From contig JAOQAD010000002.1 of NCBI GenBank assembly GCA_025963775.1, positions 29,203 through 93,202 on the forward strand: DNA of 64,000 nt, given 5' to 3'. Of this stretch, positions 47,556 through 57,405 are shown piece by piece. Below the pieces are notes generated by a model. That model searched no databases. It worked only from the letters and a program-made list of their open reading frames with translations, and was not told where the DNA came from. Made by a program: the position numbers and the translations under genes. The DNA comes from Bacteroidota bacterium (GTDB lineage: Bacteria; Bacteroidota; Bacteroidia; 2-12-FULL-35-15). How positions within the stretch are numbered: the first letter of the stretch is position 1; every line of letters starts with the position of its first letter.

Positions 47556-50500
47556 ATGAAAAAAATAACATTTCTTTTTTTACTTTTTGTAAGCCTTTTA
47601 TCCTCGCAAAAAGCAGCAGCCCAATTAAACCCGATCAAACAATTCTCCGAAGACCCCATCAAGTTCCTCGATGAGGTAAAAACCATGTTCGAGGCCACCA
47701 ACATGGACAAGAAGGAGGTCAAGGAATACATGGAAGCTTTCACGCTCACCTGGAACAGCCCTGAGTACACCGGCAACCTGAAAAAAGCCACCTACGACTG
47801 CTTTAACCTCATGGTGAAAAGGAAGATCCGCATCCTTCCAGAATACAAAAGTTACCTGAATTCGGTGATGAACTTCGCCATCTCCAAACAAAGTGAAGAT
47901 CACTTCCTCAGCTGGCAGGAATGTGTGAACAAGATCCTGAATGCAAAGATCCTGAAGAATTATTCCGATTACCTGCAGATGAGCGAAAACCTCTTTGCTT
48001 CCAACACCTTCTACAAATCGGCAGTAGTGGAATATTCCTCCTCCAACAACAAATACATTTTCGAGTACGACAGCGTTCCGAAAGTGATTTTTCCAAGCCT
48101 GAACCTGCGCTGCTACAACAACCAGCACGACAGCGGCATTGTGTACAACACGCGAGGCATATATTATCCGTACAAGGGAGTTTTCATCGGTGAAACCGGA
48201 AAAGTGAACTGGAAGCGTGCCGGCCTGGATGAGAATACGGTTTGGGCAGAATTAAAAAAATACCAGGTGACCTTAAAGACCAGCGGGTTTACAGCAGATT
48301 CCGTAACCTTTTACAATAAAAATTATTTTCAAAAGCCTTTGGTCGGACAGCTTACAGAAAAGGTTGTTTCCGAAAGGGAAGGCAACATTTCTTACCCGCG
48401 CTTTGATTCCTACAGCAAGCGGATGCAGATCCCGAACATTGCCAAGGATGTGGATTACGATGGCGGATTTCTCCAGCGGGGCCCGAAATTCCTCGGTTCC
48501 GGCAGCAAGGAGGAAGATGCAAAGCTGATCTTTAAGAGAGAAGGCAAAGTGGTGCTCATCGTTGGTGCGAAGCTGATCGGTGTGGCGAAGGAAAAGCTGA
48601 CTGCAGAAACAGCCAACATTAAAATTTATTTTGACAAGGATTCCATCACGCATCCCAGCGTGAACATGAAATTTATGGTGGATGAACGTACATTGTCGCT
48701 GATCCGCACCAACGACGGGGTTTCCAAATCTCCTTTCCTCAATACATTCCACATGGTAGATATGTATTTTGAAGAGCTTGCCTGGAAGATCGATGATCCG
48801 AAGATCGACCTGCGGATGCTTGTCGGGAACTCGCAGGAAGATGCGATGTTCGAGTCGGCAAACTATTTCCGTGGCGACAGGTATGAAGCCGTGCAGGGCA
48901 TTGATGCGATCAACCCCTTGTTCCAGATGCGCGAATTTGTAGTGAAAAAGAATGGAGACAACCGCAGGTTCTACGGTGCTGAGTATGCAAAGTATGTGAA
49001 GTTTCCGCTGAAGGATATGCAGCCGGTGCTGGTGCGTCTTTCGGCACTGGGCTTCATTACTTACGATATCGAGGATGATGAAGTGAACGTGAATGAAAAA
49101 TTGTTCACTTACATTTCTGCGAAAGCAGGGCATGTGGACAATGACGTGATCCAGTTCCCTTCCGTAGTGAGGAATGCAAGTAATGCAAGCATTAACCTGC
49201 TGAATTACGACATGACCATTTTCGGTGTGAAGCAGGTGTACATGAGCGATTCACAAAGCGTGGTGATCTATCCGAAAGAACAGAAGATCATACTGAAAAA
49301 AAACAGGGATTTCTCCTTTGCAGGTGTGGTGCATGCAGGCCGTTTCGATTTCTTCGGAAAGGAATTCTCATTCGATTACAACAAATTTATCATCAACCTG
49401 AAGAATGTGGATTCACTCAGGCTGACCGTAAAATCGCGTGAGCCGGATGCTTACGGCGAATACCCGCTTGTGAAGGTGAAGACGGTGGTGGAGCACATCG
49501 ACGGTGACCTTGAGATCGATAATCCCGCGAACAAGTCGGGCCGGAAGCCATTCCCGCAGTACCCGATCTTCAACAGCTTCAAGGATTCCTATGCCTATTA
49601 TGATAAGAAGACCATCCAGAACGGGAAATACCCGAAGGACAAATTTTATTTCCACCTCGAGCCTTTCACGATCGACAGTTTGGACAACTTTACCAATGAA
49701 GGACTGAACTTCAAGGGAGAGTTCGTGTCGGCCGGGATCTTTCCGACCATCAAAGAATCACTGACCCTCCAGAACGATTATTCGCTTGGCTTTATCACCC
49801 AAGCACCTGCAGCCGGCTATCCGCTGTACGGAGGGAAGGGAAGCTTTAACAGCGCGGTGAAGCTGAGCAACCAGGGATTGCGGGGTGATGGTTCCATCAA
49901 TTATGTAACATCGGTCACGAAGTCAAAGGACTTTATATTCTATCCTGATTCCACAAATGCTATTGCCCAGACGTTTGATGTGAAAGAGCAGACGATCAAG
50001 CCGGAGTTTCCTCAGATCCATGGCGACAGCGTGAAAATGCACTGGATGCCACAAAAGGATGTTATGACAGTGTTCAACAGCAAGGTGAAAAAATTTCAGG
50101 CTTTTAACGGGCAATCAGAGTTCAGCGGACATCTTTCACTGACGCCAAAACAATTGTTAGGTAGTGGTGTGGCCGATTTTAGCGGTGCTAAATTAGATGC
50201 CAAGCTGGCCAAATTCACTGCCACCATATTGCAATCTGATAGCGCCAGCTTCACCCTAAAAGCCATGGATGCTGCTGGTGTAGCGCTCGCGACGAACAAT
50301 GTAAACGCAAAAATTGATTTTGCAAAGCGGTTCGGTGAGTTTAAATCGAATGGCAAAACGTCGCCTGTATTATTCCCGGTAAATCAGTACTTGTGCTACA
50401 TGGATAATTTTAAGTGGTTCATGGACGAGAACAGCATCGAGCTCGGCGCCAGTAAGCAGGCCTCCCAGAAGGCTGCGAACGAGGATGTCGACCTGACAGG

Positions 50501-52037
50501 GCCACAATGGATCTCTACTCACCCGAAGCAGGATTCACTGGCCTTTTATTCTCCGGCTGCAAAGGTGGACCTGAAAAAGAATATTATTTCTGCAAAAGAG
50601 GTCAAATATATTAACGTGGCGGATGCCCGTATCTATCCTGACAAAGGTGACGTGATCATCGACAAGGATGCTGTGATCCATACACTTCTCAATGCAAAGA
50701 TCATCGCGAATGCCGTTACCAAGTATCACAGCCTTTACAATTGTACCGTGAATGTATTTGCAAGGAAAAGTTACGCAGGCTCCGGCTATTATGATTACAT
50801 AGATGAGATCAAGACCAAGCAAACCTTCTATTTCAGCAACGTAAGCATTGATACCACGTTCCAGACCTATGCAGAAACAAACATCCCGGATTCAAGCAAA
50901 TTCCGTCTGAGCCCTAATTTTGAATACAAGGGAAAAGTGAAACTGAAAGCAAGCAACCAGTTCCTTGTATTTGACGGAACAGCCCGTATTTCCCACGATT
51001 GCGCAGGTATTCCGAAAGTATGGTTCAGGTTTGAATCGGAGATCAACCCGAACAATATTTACATCCCGGTCGACAGCCTTCCGAAAGACGGGGCAGGCAA
51101 GCCACTCGCTGCTTCACTGATGGTGACCACGGATTCAACGCATTTCTATTCGGCCTTTCTTTCACCGAAGGAATCAACCAACGACCCTTATGTATTGCCG
51201 GCAACAGGCTTCCTGTTCTTCGACAAGGCAACACGCGAATACCGCATCTCTAACAAGGAGAAACTGGTGGAGCGCTCCTTACCGGGAAATTACCTGAGCT
51301 TAAACACTGCGCAGTGCAAAGTGTATGGTGAAGGTAAGATCGACCTGGGCGGTGATTTCGGACAGGTGAAGGTGCAATCGTACGGAAGTGCCATTCATTA
51401 CCTTATCCCGGATTCCGTTTCATTCGACATGCTGATGACCACCGATTTCTTCTTCGATGACGGAGCGCTGGATAAAATGTCGGATGCGATCGTGAACTTC
51501 GCAGACCTGAAACCGACCGACTTTTCACGTCCCGTATTTGAAAAAGGAATGCGCGAGATGCTCGGCAAGGAGCAGGCGGATAAGCTTATCTCCCAGCTGA
51601 ACTTATACGGCTCTTACAAAAAATTCCCGGATGAGCTGAAAAAGACGATCTTCTTCACCGACCTGAAAATGAAGTGGAACAAGGATACACGTTCGTACAC
51701 TTCTAATGGTAAGATCGGGATCGGCAACATGGGCAAAACGCAGATCAACAAATATGTGGACGGCAGGGTAGAACTGGTGAAAAAACGCGGCGGCGACATC
51801 CTCAATATTTACATCCAGCTGGATGATAACAACTGGTATTACTTCAATTATACCAGGGGAACCATGCTGGCCGTTTCATCGAACGAGGCATTCAATACTG
51901 CACTGAAGGAGCTGAAGCAGGAAAAACGTGAAAAGGCCGGCGACAAGGATAAAAAAGAACCGAATTATTATTTCAACATTTGTCCTCCGAGCAAAAAAGT
52001 GCAGTTCTTACGTAAAACGCAAAGTGCAGAAGAATAG
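47556..52037 (+). CDS. very large secreted protein of unknown function (1493 aa)
   Basis: Signal peptide MKKITFLFLLFVSLLSSQKAAAQ at internal Met 47556; uninterrupted ORF. Confidence 0.88.
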   Translation: MKKITFLFLLFVSLLSSQKAAAQLNPIKQFSEDPIKFLDEVKTMFEATNMDKKEVKEYMEAFTLTWNSPEYTGNLKKATYDCFNLMVKRKIRILPEYKSYLNSVMNFAISKQSEDHFLSWQECVNKILNAKILKNYSDYLQMSENLFASNTFYKSAVVEYSSSNNKYIFEYDSVPKVIFPSLNLRCYNNQHDSGIVYNTRGIYYPYKGVFIGETGKVNWKRAGLDENTVWAELKKYQVTLKTSGFTADSVTFYNKNYFQKPLVGQLTEKVVSEREGNISYPRFDSYSKRMQIPNIAKDVDYDGGFLQRGPKFLGSGSKEEDAKLIFKREGKVVLIVGAKLIGVAKEKLTAETANIKIYFDKDSITHPSVNMKFMVDERTLSLIRTNDGVSKSPFLNTFHMVDMYFEELAWKIDDPKIDLRMLVGNSQEDAMFESANYFRGDRYEAVQGIDAINPLFQMREFVVKKNGDNRRFYGAEYAKYVKFPLKDMQPVLVRLSALGFITYDIEDDEVNVNEKLFTYISAKAGHVDNDVIQFPSVVRNASNASINLLNYDMTIFGVKQVYMSDSQSVVIYPKEQKIILKKNRDFSFAGVVHAGRFDFFGKEFSFDYNKFIINLKNVDSLRLTVKSREPDAYGEYPLVKVKTVVEHIDGDLEIDNPANKSGRKPFPQYPIFNSFKDSYAYYDKKTIQNGKYPKDKFYFHLEPFTIDSLDNFTNEGLNFKGEFVSAGIFPTIKESLTLQNDYSLGFITQAPAAGYPLYGGKGSFNSAVKLSNQGLRGDGSINYVTSVTKSKDFIFYPDSTNAIAQTFDVKEQTIKPEFPQIHGDSVKMHWMPQKDVMTVFNSKVKKFQAFNGQSEFSGHLSLTPKQLLGSGVADFSGAKLDAKLAKFTATILQSDSASFTLKAMDAAGVALATNNVNAKIDFAKRFGEFKSNGKTSPVLFPVNQYLCYMDNFKWFMDENSIELGASKQASQKAANEDVDLTGPQWISTHPKQDSLAFYSPAAKVDLKKNIISAKEVKYINVADARIYPDKGDVIIDKDAVIHTLLNAKIIANAVTKYHSLYNCTVNVFARKSYAGSGYYDYIDEIKTKQTFYFSNVSIDTTFQTYAETNIPDSSKFRLSPNFEYKGKVKLKASNQFLVFDGTARISHDCAGIPKVWFRFESEINPNNIYIPVDSLPKDGAGKPLAASLMVTTDSTHFYSAFLSPKESTNDPYVLPATGFLFFDKATREYRISNKEKLVERSLPGNYLSLNTAQCKVYGEGKIDLGGDFGQVKVQSYGSAIHYLIPDSVSFDMLMTTDFFFDDGALDKMSDAIVNFADLKPTDFSRPVFEKGMREMLGKEQADKLISQLNLYGSYKKFPDELKKTIFFTDLKMKWNKDTRSYTSNGKIGIGNMGKTQINKYVDGRVELVKKRGGDILNIYIQLDDNNWYYFNYTRGTMLAVSSNEAFNTALKELKQEKREKAGDKDKKEPNYYFNICPPSKKVQFLRKTQSAEE

Positions 52038-52040
52038 AAA

Positions 52041-52700
52041 TTGATAACGACATTACATATAATGCTGTTGCTTGGGGCCTATTTACTGGGCTCCATTCCA
52101 ACCGCCGTCTGGATAGGGAAATATTTCTATAAGATAGATGTCCGCGAGTATGGCAGCGGAAACGCCGGCGCCACCAACACCTTTCGCGTGCTTGGCAAAA
52201 GGGCCGGTATTCCCGTATTGCTGATCGATGTGCTGAAAGGCTTTGCAGCTGTGAACCTTGCTTATTTAAGCAATTACACGCCGCACAGCAATCAGTTCAC
52301 CAACCTGCAGCTGGTATTGGGCATCGCATCGCTCATCGGCCACATCTTCCCGATCTTCGCTTCCTTCAGGGGCGGGAAGGGGATCGCGACCCTGCTCGGG
52401 ATCGTCCTCGCGGTGCACCTGTTCGGGGCACTGAGCGCCATGTGCATTTTTATTATTGTGCTGCTGGTATCCAGTTATGTTTCCCTCAGCTCCATGGTTG
52501 CAGCGGTGATGTTCCCTGTGATCGTGATCCTCGTGTTCAAGGAAAGAGTGCCTTCCCTTGTGATCTTCTCCATCCTCATCGCCATCATGGTGCTCATTAC
52601 GCATCAGAAGAACATTGAACGGCTTCTGCGAAGGGAAGAGTCGAAAGCGAAGATCATCAAAAAAAAGAAAAAGGTGGAAAAACCTGCGCAGACAGAATAA
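52041..52700 (+). CDS. plsY: acyl-phosphate:glycerol-3-phosphate acyltransferase
   Basis: LGSIPTAVWIGKYF; DVREYGSGNAGATNTFRVLGKRAG; FPIFASFRGGKGIATLLG; TTG start. Confidence 0.96.
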   Translation: MITTLHIMLLLGAYLLGSIPTAVWIGKYFYKIDVREYGSGNAGATNTFRVLGKRAGIPVLLIDVLKGFAAVNLAYLSNYTPHSNQFTNLQLVLGIASLIGHIFPIFASFRGGKGIATLLGIVLAVHLFGALSAMCIFIIVLLVSSYVSLSSMVAAVMFPVIVILVFKERVPSLVIFSILIAIMVLITHQKNIERLLRREESKAKIIKKKKKVEKPAQTE

Positions 52701-52780
52701 ACCGGCTATCCGGCCGTTCAAAGCAAATGCCTTTAACTTAATTTGGGAATTCAGCCCTGTCATAAATCTTATTTTTGTCC

Positions 52781-53554
52781 ATGCATTATCGTACTAAAAG
52801 CTTTTTTTGTTTTTCCCGGTTTACCCGGATAGCTTTGATTGCGTTCATTTTGCTTAGCTCTTCTGTTTTACGTTCTCAAACTCCAGTCACCATTTCGGGG
52901 CAGGCTTTCGATAAGGACAATGCTTTTCTTCCGCTGATCAGGATGATGGTGATCAACAAGCGCACGAACCAGGGCGTGTTTGCCGGCACGGATGGAAAAT
53001 TTTCCATCAACGTCTATCAAACAGACACACTGCTTTTTTCTGTGATCGGTTACAACACTAAAAAGGTTTGCCTGAAGGATTCTGTGATGAAAAAGCAATA
53101 CTACATTGAAGTGGAAATGCAGAAGCTGCAATATACACTGAAGGAAATAAGCGTGTTCGGGACGAGGAGCCTGGGCGATATCGACAAGGACATCGCGAAG
53201 CTGGATTCTACAAGAAGGTCAAGATATTACCAGGACATCAACGGGTTTGAAAGTCCGATCACATACCTGTACGAGCGTTTCAGCAAATTCGGAAGATCAA
53301 AGCAAAAAGTGGCGGAGTGGGAGAACGAGGATCTGAAACGGGATATTCTTAAAGATCTGTTCAGGCTCTATGTGAAGAACGAGATCATCGACCTGAGCGA
53401 GGAAGAGTTTGATGCATTCATTGTGTATTGCAACCTGAGCGAGGAGTTCATTAAAACGGCATCGCAGTTTGAGCTTGTGATGGCGATCAAAGGGAAATAT
53501 GAGGCATTTTCGGCAGGAAAAGATTATTATACGCCACACGAAAAGAGGTGGTAA
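52781..53554 (+). CDS. secreted carboxypeptidase-regulatory-like (CarbopepD_reg-type) domain protein
   Basis: Signal peptide; TISGQAFDKDNAFLPLIRMMVINKRTNQGVFAGTDGKFSINVYQTDTLLFSVIGYNT. Confidence 0.8.
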   Translation: MHYRTKSFFCFSRFTRIALIAFILLSSSVLRSQTPVTISGQAFDKDNAFLPLIRMMVINKRTNQGVFAGTDGKFSINVYQTDTLLFSVIGYNTKKVCLKDSVMKKQYYIEVEMQKLQYTLKEISVFGTRSLGDIDKDIAKLDSTRRSRYYQDINGFESPITYLYERFSKFGRSKQKVAEWENEDLKRDILKDLFRLYVKNEIIDLSEEEFDAFIVYCNLSEEFIKTASQFELVMAIKGKYEAFSAGKDYYTPHEKRW

Positions 53555-53692
53555 TTTCGATTCACCAGCCCCGGCCCCTTGGGAGCATTTGAGCAGAATG
53601 TTAAAATCAGTAGTTCTATTAAGATTTTTGCAGGATCAGCTCCCTCCTTCCAGGAGGGTTGGGTGGTAAAGAATCAAAGTTGTTCCAACAAA

Positions 53693-53720
53693 AAAATCCC
53701 GGGTCACCCTGGGATTTTCT
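53693..53720 (-). terminator. terminator hairpin AAATCCC-GGGTCACCC-TGGGATTT
   Basis: Palindrome with A/T tracts downstream of the minus-strand gene. Confidence 0.75.
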
Positions 53721-53727
53721 TTTTCCT

Positions 53728-54159
53728 TTATCCTCTTCCTCCGACTACAACACCATATTTTACTTTCAGCTTATCATCGTATTCATCGGCATACCAGCCA
53801 ACGCGGTTGATGGTGGCGGCAGCTTCTTTCTGTTCCAGTCCATCCACTTCGCGGATGAGCTTCACATACACCCAGTCCTTGAATTTCACAAAAGCCACAC
53901 CGTACAGCGTGTAGTTGAGCTCCATCAGCTCCTGGTAAAAAGCTTCCGTGTTTGTTGCAGGCACCTGCATTACCGGCGCCAGCACCTGGAAATACGCACG
54001 GCCTTCGCTTTCAATATTCCATACATCGATCCAAACGGATGCCGATCCTTTTTTCAGGCTCCATTGCCCGGCTTGTTCCCCGCGGCAGATGGCGGGATCA
54101 ACACCAAGGTCCCTGATACAGTTCTCCACCATATCAAAATAATACTGTAAATTTTCCAT
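53728..54159 (-). CDS. YbjN-like small protein
   Basis: AYFQVLAPVMQVPATNTEAFYQELMELNYTLYGVAFVKFKDWVYVKLIREVDGL; start at Met 54159. Confidence 0.72.
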   Translation of the reverse strand: MENLQYYFDMVENCIRDLGVDPAICRGEQAGQWSLKKGSASVWIDVWNIESEGRAYFQVLAPVMQVPATNTEAFYQELMELNYTLYGVAFVKFKDWVYVKLIREVDGLEQKEAAATINRVGWYADEYDDKLKVKYGVVVGGRG

Positions 54160-54306
54160 GATACATGTTTTAAGGGTTATGACTAAAATCGTTCTAACAA
54201 ATATAAAATAATTTTCCTCTTTTCCCACTTATACTCCGAAACCTTAGATTGCCGGAATTTTTGAAAACGACATTTGCGTTCATCTTTTATTTTAGCGCGA
54301 TTTTTT

Positions 54307-56406
54307 ATGAAGATCTGGAACCAGGCGCCTCTTGTACGATTGATCATTCCCTTTATTGCAGGGATCATCGCCGCTATTTACCTTCCGCTGAATGATGGCT
54401 GTTTTGCATTGATCATGGCGCCGTATTTTATTTTTATTGCTGCTGTTACTTTTATTCCTTCACTGAAAATTTCGTATAAACGTTCCTGGGCTTTCGGCCT
54501 CGTGATCAACATTTTATTGTTTGCGCTCGGGTACCGGATCACGATCGGTAATACGGAAAAATTCGCCGCTTCGCATTTTTCAAAATTTGTAAACGGAAAA
54601 ACAATTGTCCTTGCAAAGCTGCTGCAATCGCCGCTGGAAAAAGAGCGCTCTTATAAAATGGTGGTGGAGGTCAGCCTGCTGAAAAATGGAGAAGAATGGA
54701 AAGAAGTGAGCGGGAAAGCGATGCTCTACCTGGAGAAAGACCCGCGTGCTGCAGCTTTAAAGTATGGCGATGAGATCATTGTGCAAGGCATCTTCAATGA
54801 AATTCCCGGGCCGCAGAACCCCGGAGAGTTCGATTACAAGCAGTTTCTTTCCTTTCACAATGTGTATGAGCAATGCAGCGCTGATGAGCATCACTGGCTT
54901 CCGACAGGCAGCAATTCCGGGAACATCATCCTGCGTTCTTCCTATGCGCTGCGCGACCGGTTGCTGGACATACTGAAAGACGATCACATTGAAGGGGAGG
55001 AATTTGCTGTTGGAGCAGCACTGATGCTGGGCTATTCCGACAAACTGGATGCAGAGATCCTTTCTGCGTATTCTGGCACAGGCGCCCTGCATGTGCTTTC
55101 CGTTTCAGGCCTGCATGTGGCCATTGTGTATGTGGTGTTCAACTGGCTGCTGTTCTTTCTTGATAAAGTAAAACGCGGGAACATCATAAAAGCCGTGATT
55201 CTCATCCTGCTCCTCTGGTTCTATTCCGCGCTTACCGGGCTTTCTCCTTCGGTGCTGCGTGCAGCCACTATGTTCAGCTTCATCATCATCGCCAAAGCAT
55301 TTAACCGCTACACCAACATTTACAATACGCTTGCAGCTTCCGCATTTGTACTGCTTGCATTCAATCCTTTTCTCATCATGGAAGTCGGTTTCCAGCTTTC
55401 TTACATTGCCGTGATCGGTATTGTTTACCTGCAGCCGAAGATCTATGGCTTGTTTGAGCCGGAGAACAAGCTCATTGAGCAGGCCTGGACGATCACCGCC
55501 GTTTCCATTGCAGCGCAGATCGCGACCTTTCCGCTCGGGCTGTATTATTTTCACCAGTTCCCCAATTACTTCCTTTTATCGAATTTCATCGTGATCCCGG
55601 TTTCCACAGTCATCATTTACCTGGGGATCGGGCTGTTTGCATTTACCGGAGTTCCGGTGATCTCTGCTTATCTCGCCGCAGGATTCAGCAAAAGCGTATG
55701 GCTGCTCAATGCTTCTGTAAAAATGATCGGGAACTGGCCTTATGCCCTGCAGGAAGGCATTTCCATTACAGCCCGGGAAACATGGCTGCTGTACGCGATG
55801 ATCCTGTTCTTCATTTATTATTTTACCCGCCCCAAAGTGAACTATTTATTCTGTGCACTGTCTGTTGCAGTAGTGCTCTTGTGCTCACAGGCGATCGAGC
55901 AGGAACGGGAATACGGGCAGCATAGGATGATCGTTTACAACATCGCAAAAACAAGCGCGGTCGATTTTATTGATGCCCAAAGCAATGTGCTTTTAACAGA
56001 TCCTTCATTTGCTCAAAATGAAAGTGCATTGTCCTTCCACATCAAACAGAACTGGTGGAAGCTCGGGATCAACCGGCCGGTGATCGTTACAGGAAACTTT
56101 CGTTCGGAGCACCTGTTCATTCAAAACAATTGCATCCAGTTCAATGAAAAGAAGGTCGTGATCGTTAGAGGAAGAGAAGAAATGGATAAAAAATGGAAAC
56201 AGCCGCTGAAAGTTGATTTTCTTATTGTTTCGAAAAATCTGAAAATGGATATTGCGGAACTGCTGAAAAATTATGATCCGGAACAGATCATTTTCGATTC
56301 ATCCAACTCGAACTACAGGCTTGAAAAATGGAAAAAGGAATGTATCGCAATGTCGCGTAATTATTATTCCGTAAAGGATTCAGGCGCTTTTGAAGCGGAC
56401 CTCTGA
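54307..56406 (+). CDS. ComEC/Rec2 family competence protein
   Basis: Multi-TM; LHVLSVSGLHVAIVY; FYSALTGLSPSVLRAATMF; NP-rich helix FNPFLIMEVGFQLSYIAVIGI. Confidence 0.92.
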   Translation: MKIWNQAPLVRLIIPFIAGIIAAIYLPLNDGCFALIMAPYFIFIAAVTFIPSLKISYKRSWAFGLVINILLFALGYRITIGNTEKFAASHFSKFVNGKTIVLAKLLQSPLEKERSYKMVVEVSLLKNGEEWKEVSGKAMLYLEKDPRAAALKYGDEIIVQGIFNEIPGPQNPGEFDYKQFLSFHNVYEQCSADEHHWLPTGSNSGNIILRSSYALRDRLLDILKDDHIEGEEFAVGAALMLGYSDKLDAEILSAYSGTGALHVLSVSGLHVAIVYVVFNWLLFFLDKVKRGNIIKAVILILLLWFYSALTGLSPSVLRAATMFSFIIIAKAFNRYTNIYNTLAASAFVLLAFNPFLIMEVGFQLSYIAVIGIVYLQPKIYGLFEPENKLIEQAWTITAVSIAAQIATFPLGLYYFHQFPNYFLLSNFIVIPVSTVIIYLGIGLFAFTGVPVISAYLAAGFSKSVWLLNASVKMIGNWPYALQEGISITARETWLLYAMILFFIYYFTRPKVNYLFCALSVAVVLLCSQAIEQEREYGQHRMIVYNIAKTSAVDFIDAQSNVLLTDPSFAQNESALSFHIKQNWWKLGINRPVIVTGNFRSEHLFIQNNCIQFNEKKVVIVRGREEMDKKWKQPLKVDFLIVSKNLKMDIAELLKNYDPEQIIFDSSNSNYRLEKWKKECIAMSRNYYSVKDSGAFEADL

Positions 56407-56408
56407 AT

Positions 56409-57368
56409 TTATCTGAACACATCCCAGATCACCTTTCCATTTGCAGAAGGCATTTTGAAGCGCATCAGTTCGGCAACAGTATTGGCAATATCAACCTGGT
56501 CGTAATGCAAGGTGCTTACATAATTCTGTTTAAAGTCCGGCCCGATCGCGAAAAACTCAATGTGCTTGCAGCCTTCGCACATATCGGTATGCGAAACAAA
56601 TCCATCAAGATGTCCCGCAGTGTGACGGCCGTGGTCATTGGTAACGATCAGTGTTGTCTGATCCCTGTAAAAAGGATCGCTCTGCAGCAATTGCCAGATG
56701 CGGTAAATGTAATTATCCGTATCAAGTATTCCCTGCAGGTAAGCAGCTGAATCATTGGCATGCCCGGCAGCATCCGGCTGTTTGAAATTGATCAGCGTCA
56801 TTCGGGGATGGTTGCCTGAAAAGATTCCCTTTGCATTCATGAACGTGGTAGAGTCTTCGCGATAGCCGGTTCCTAATCCTGAAATCCCGCAATCGGTCAT
56901 CGGGCGGTATTGTCCCTGCCAGGCAGGCTCAACACAATCGGATAAAATTGCCAGTTTGTCCTTCGTCGTAATGACCCATGCCTCCGAAGCGGGATGCTGC
57001 GAAGTTTTCAGCCAGTATTGAAAAATGGATGGATGCTGCGGATATTCCAGTCCGCTGTTATTAATGTTCTGGTACACGCCGGTGGTTATCGCCGAATGGC
57101 CCGCGTTGGTAAAACAATAGCCGTTGTTATAGAAATTAGAGCAGAATACACCGCCTTCCTGCAGGAGCTGGTAGCGGTGCGGAATGTATTCCTTTGATTC
57201 AAGGCCCCAGGTTTCGGTGTACCGCGCGCCATCCACTACAATAATGACCACGTTTTTGGTCTTGTAGGCCGGCCCTGTGGGAATTGCAGGGTCTTTGCTG
57301 CAGCCGAAATAAATGGATGCAAAGCCGGTAAACAGTACTAACAGCGCTATTTTCATTTGGAGCTTCAT
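56409..57368 (-). CDS. alkaline phosphatase superfamily lipoprotein
   Basis: NVVIIVVDGARYTETWG; NAGHSAITTGVYQ; TLIVTNDHGRHTAGH; lipobox FASIYFGC. Confidence 0.9.
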   Translation of the reverse strand: MKLQMKIALLVLFTGFASIYFGCSKDPAIPTGPAYKTKNVVIIVVDGARYTETWGLESKEYIPHRYQLLQEGGVFCSNFYNNGYCFTNAGHSAITTGVYQNINNSGLEYPQHPSIFQYWLKTSQHPASEAWVITTKDKLAILSDCVEPAWQGQYRPMTDCGISGLGTGYREDSTTFMNAKGIFSGNHPRMTLINFKQPDAAGHANDSAAYLQGILDTDNYIYRIWQLLQSDPFYRDQTTLIVTNDHGRHTAGHLDGFVSHTDMCEGCKHIEFFAIGPDFKQNYVSTLHYDQVDIANTVAELMRFKMPSANGKVIWDVFR

Positions 57369-57373
57369 TCTAA

Positions 57374-57381
57374 CAAAGTTA
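57374..57381 (-). promoter_or_regulatory. TAACTTTG -7 box, 5 nt from start at 57368
   Basis: CAAAGTTA on + strand. Confidence 0.5.
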
Positions 57382-57393
57382 AGAAATTAGATT

Positions 57394-57401
57394 TAAATTT
57401 G
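57394..57401 (+). promoter_or_regulatory. TAAATTTG -7 box, 4 nt from start at 57406
   Basis: TAnnTTTG match. Confidence 0.5.
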
Positions 57402-57405
57402 CAGA

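Noticed and set aside
48273-49133. 286-aa minus-strand ORF
   Set aside because: Antisense to the 1493-aa secreted protein; biased composition and no recognisable motif.
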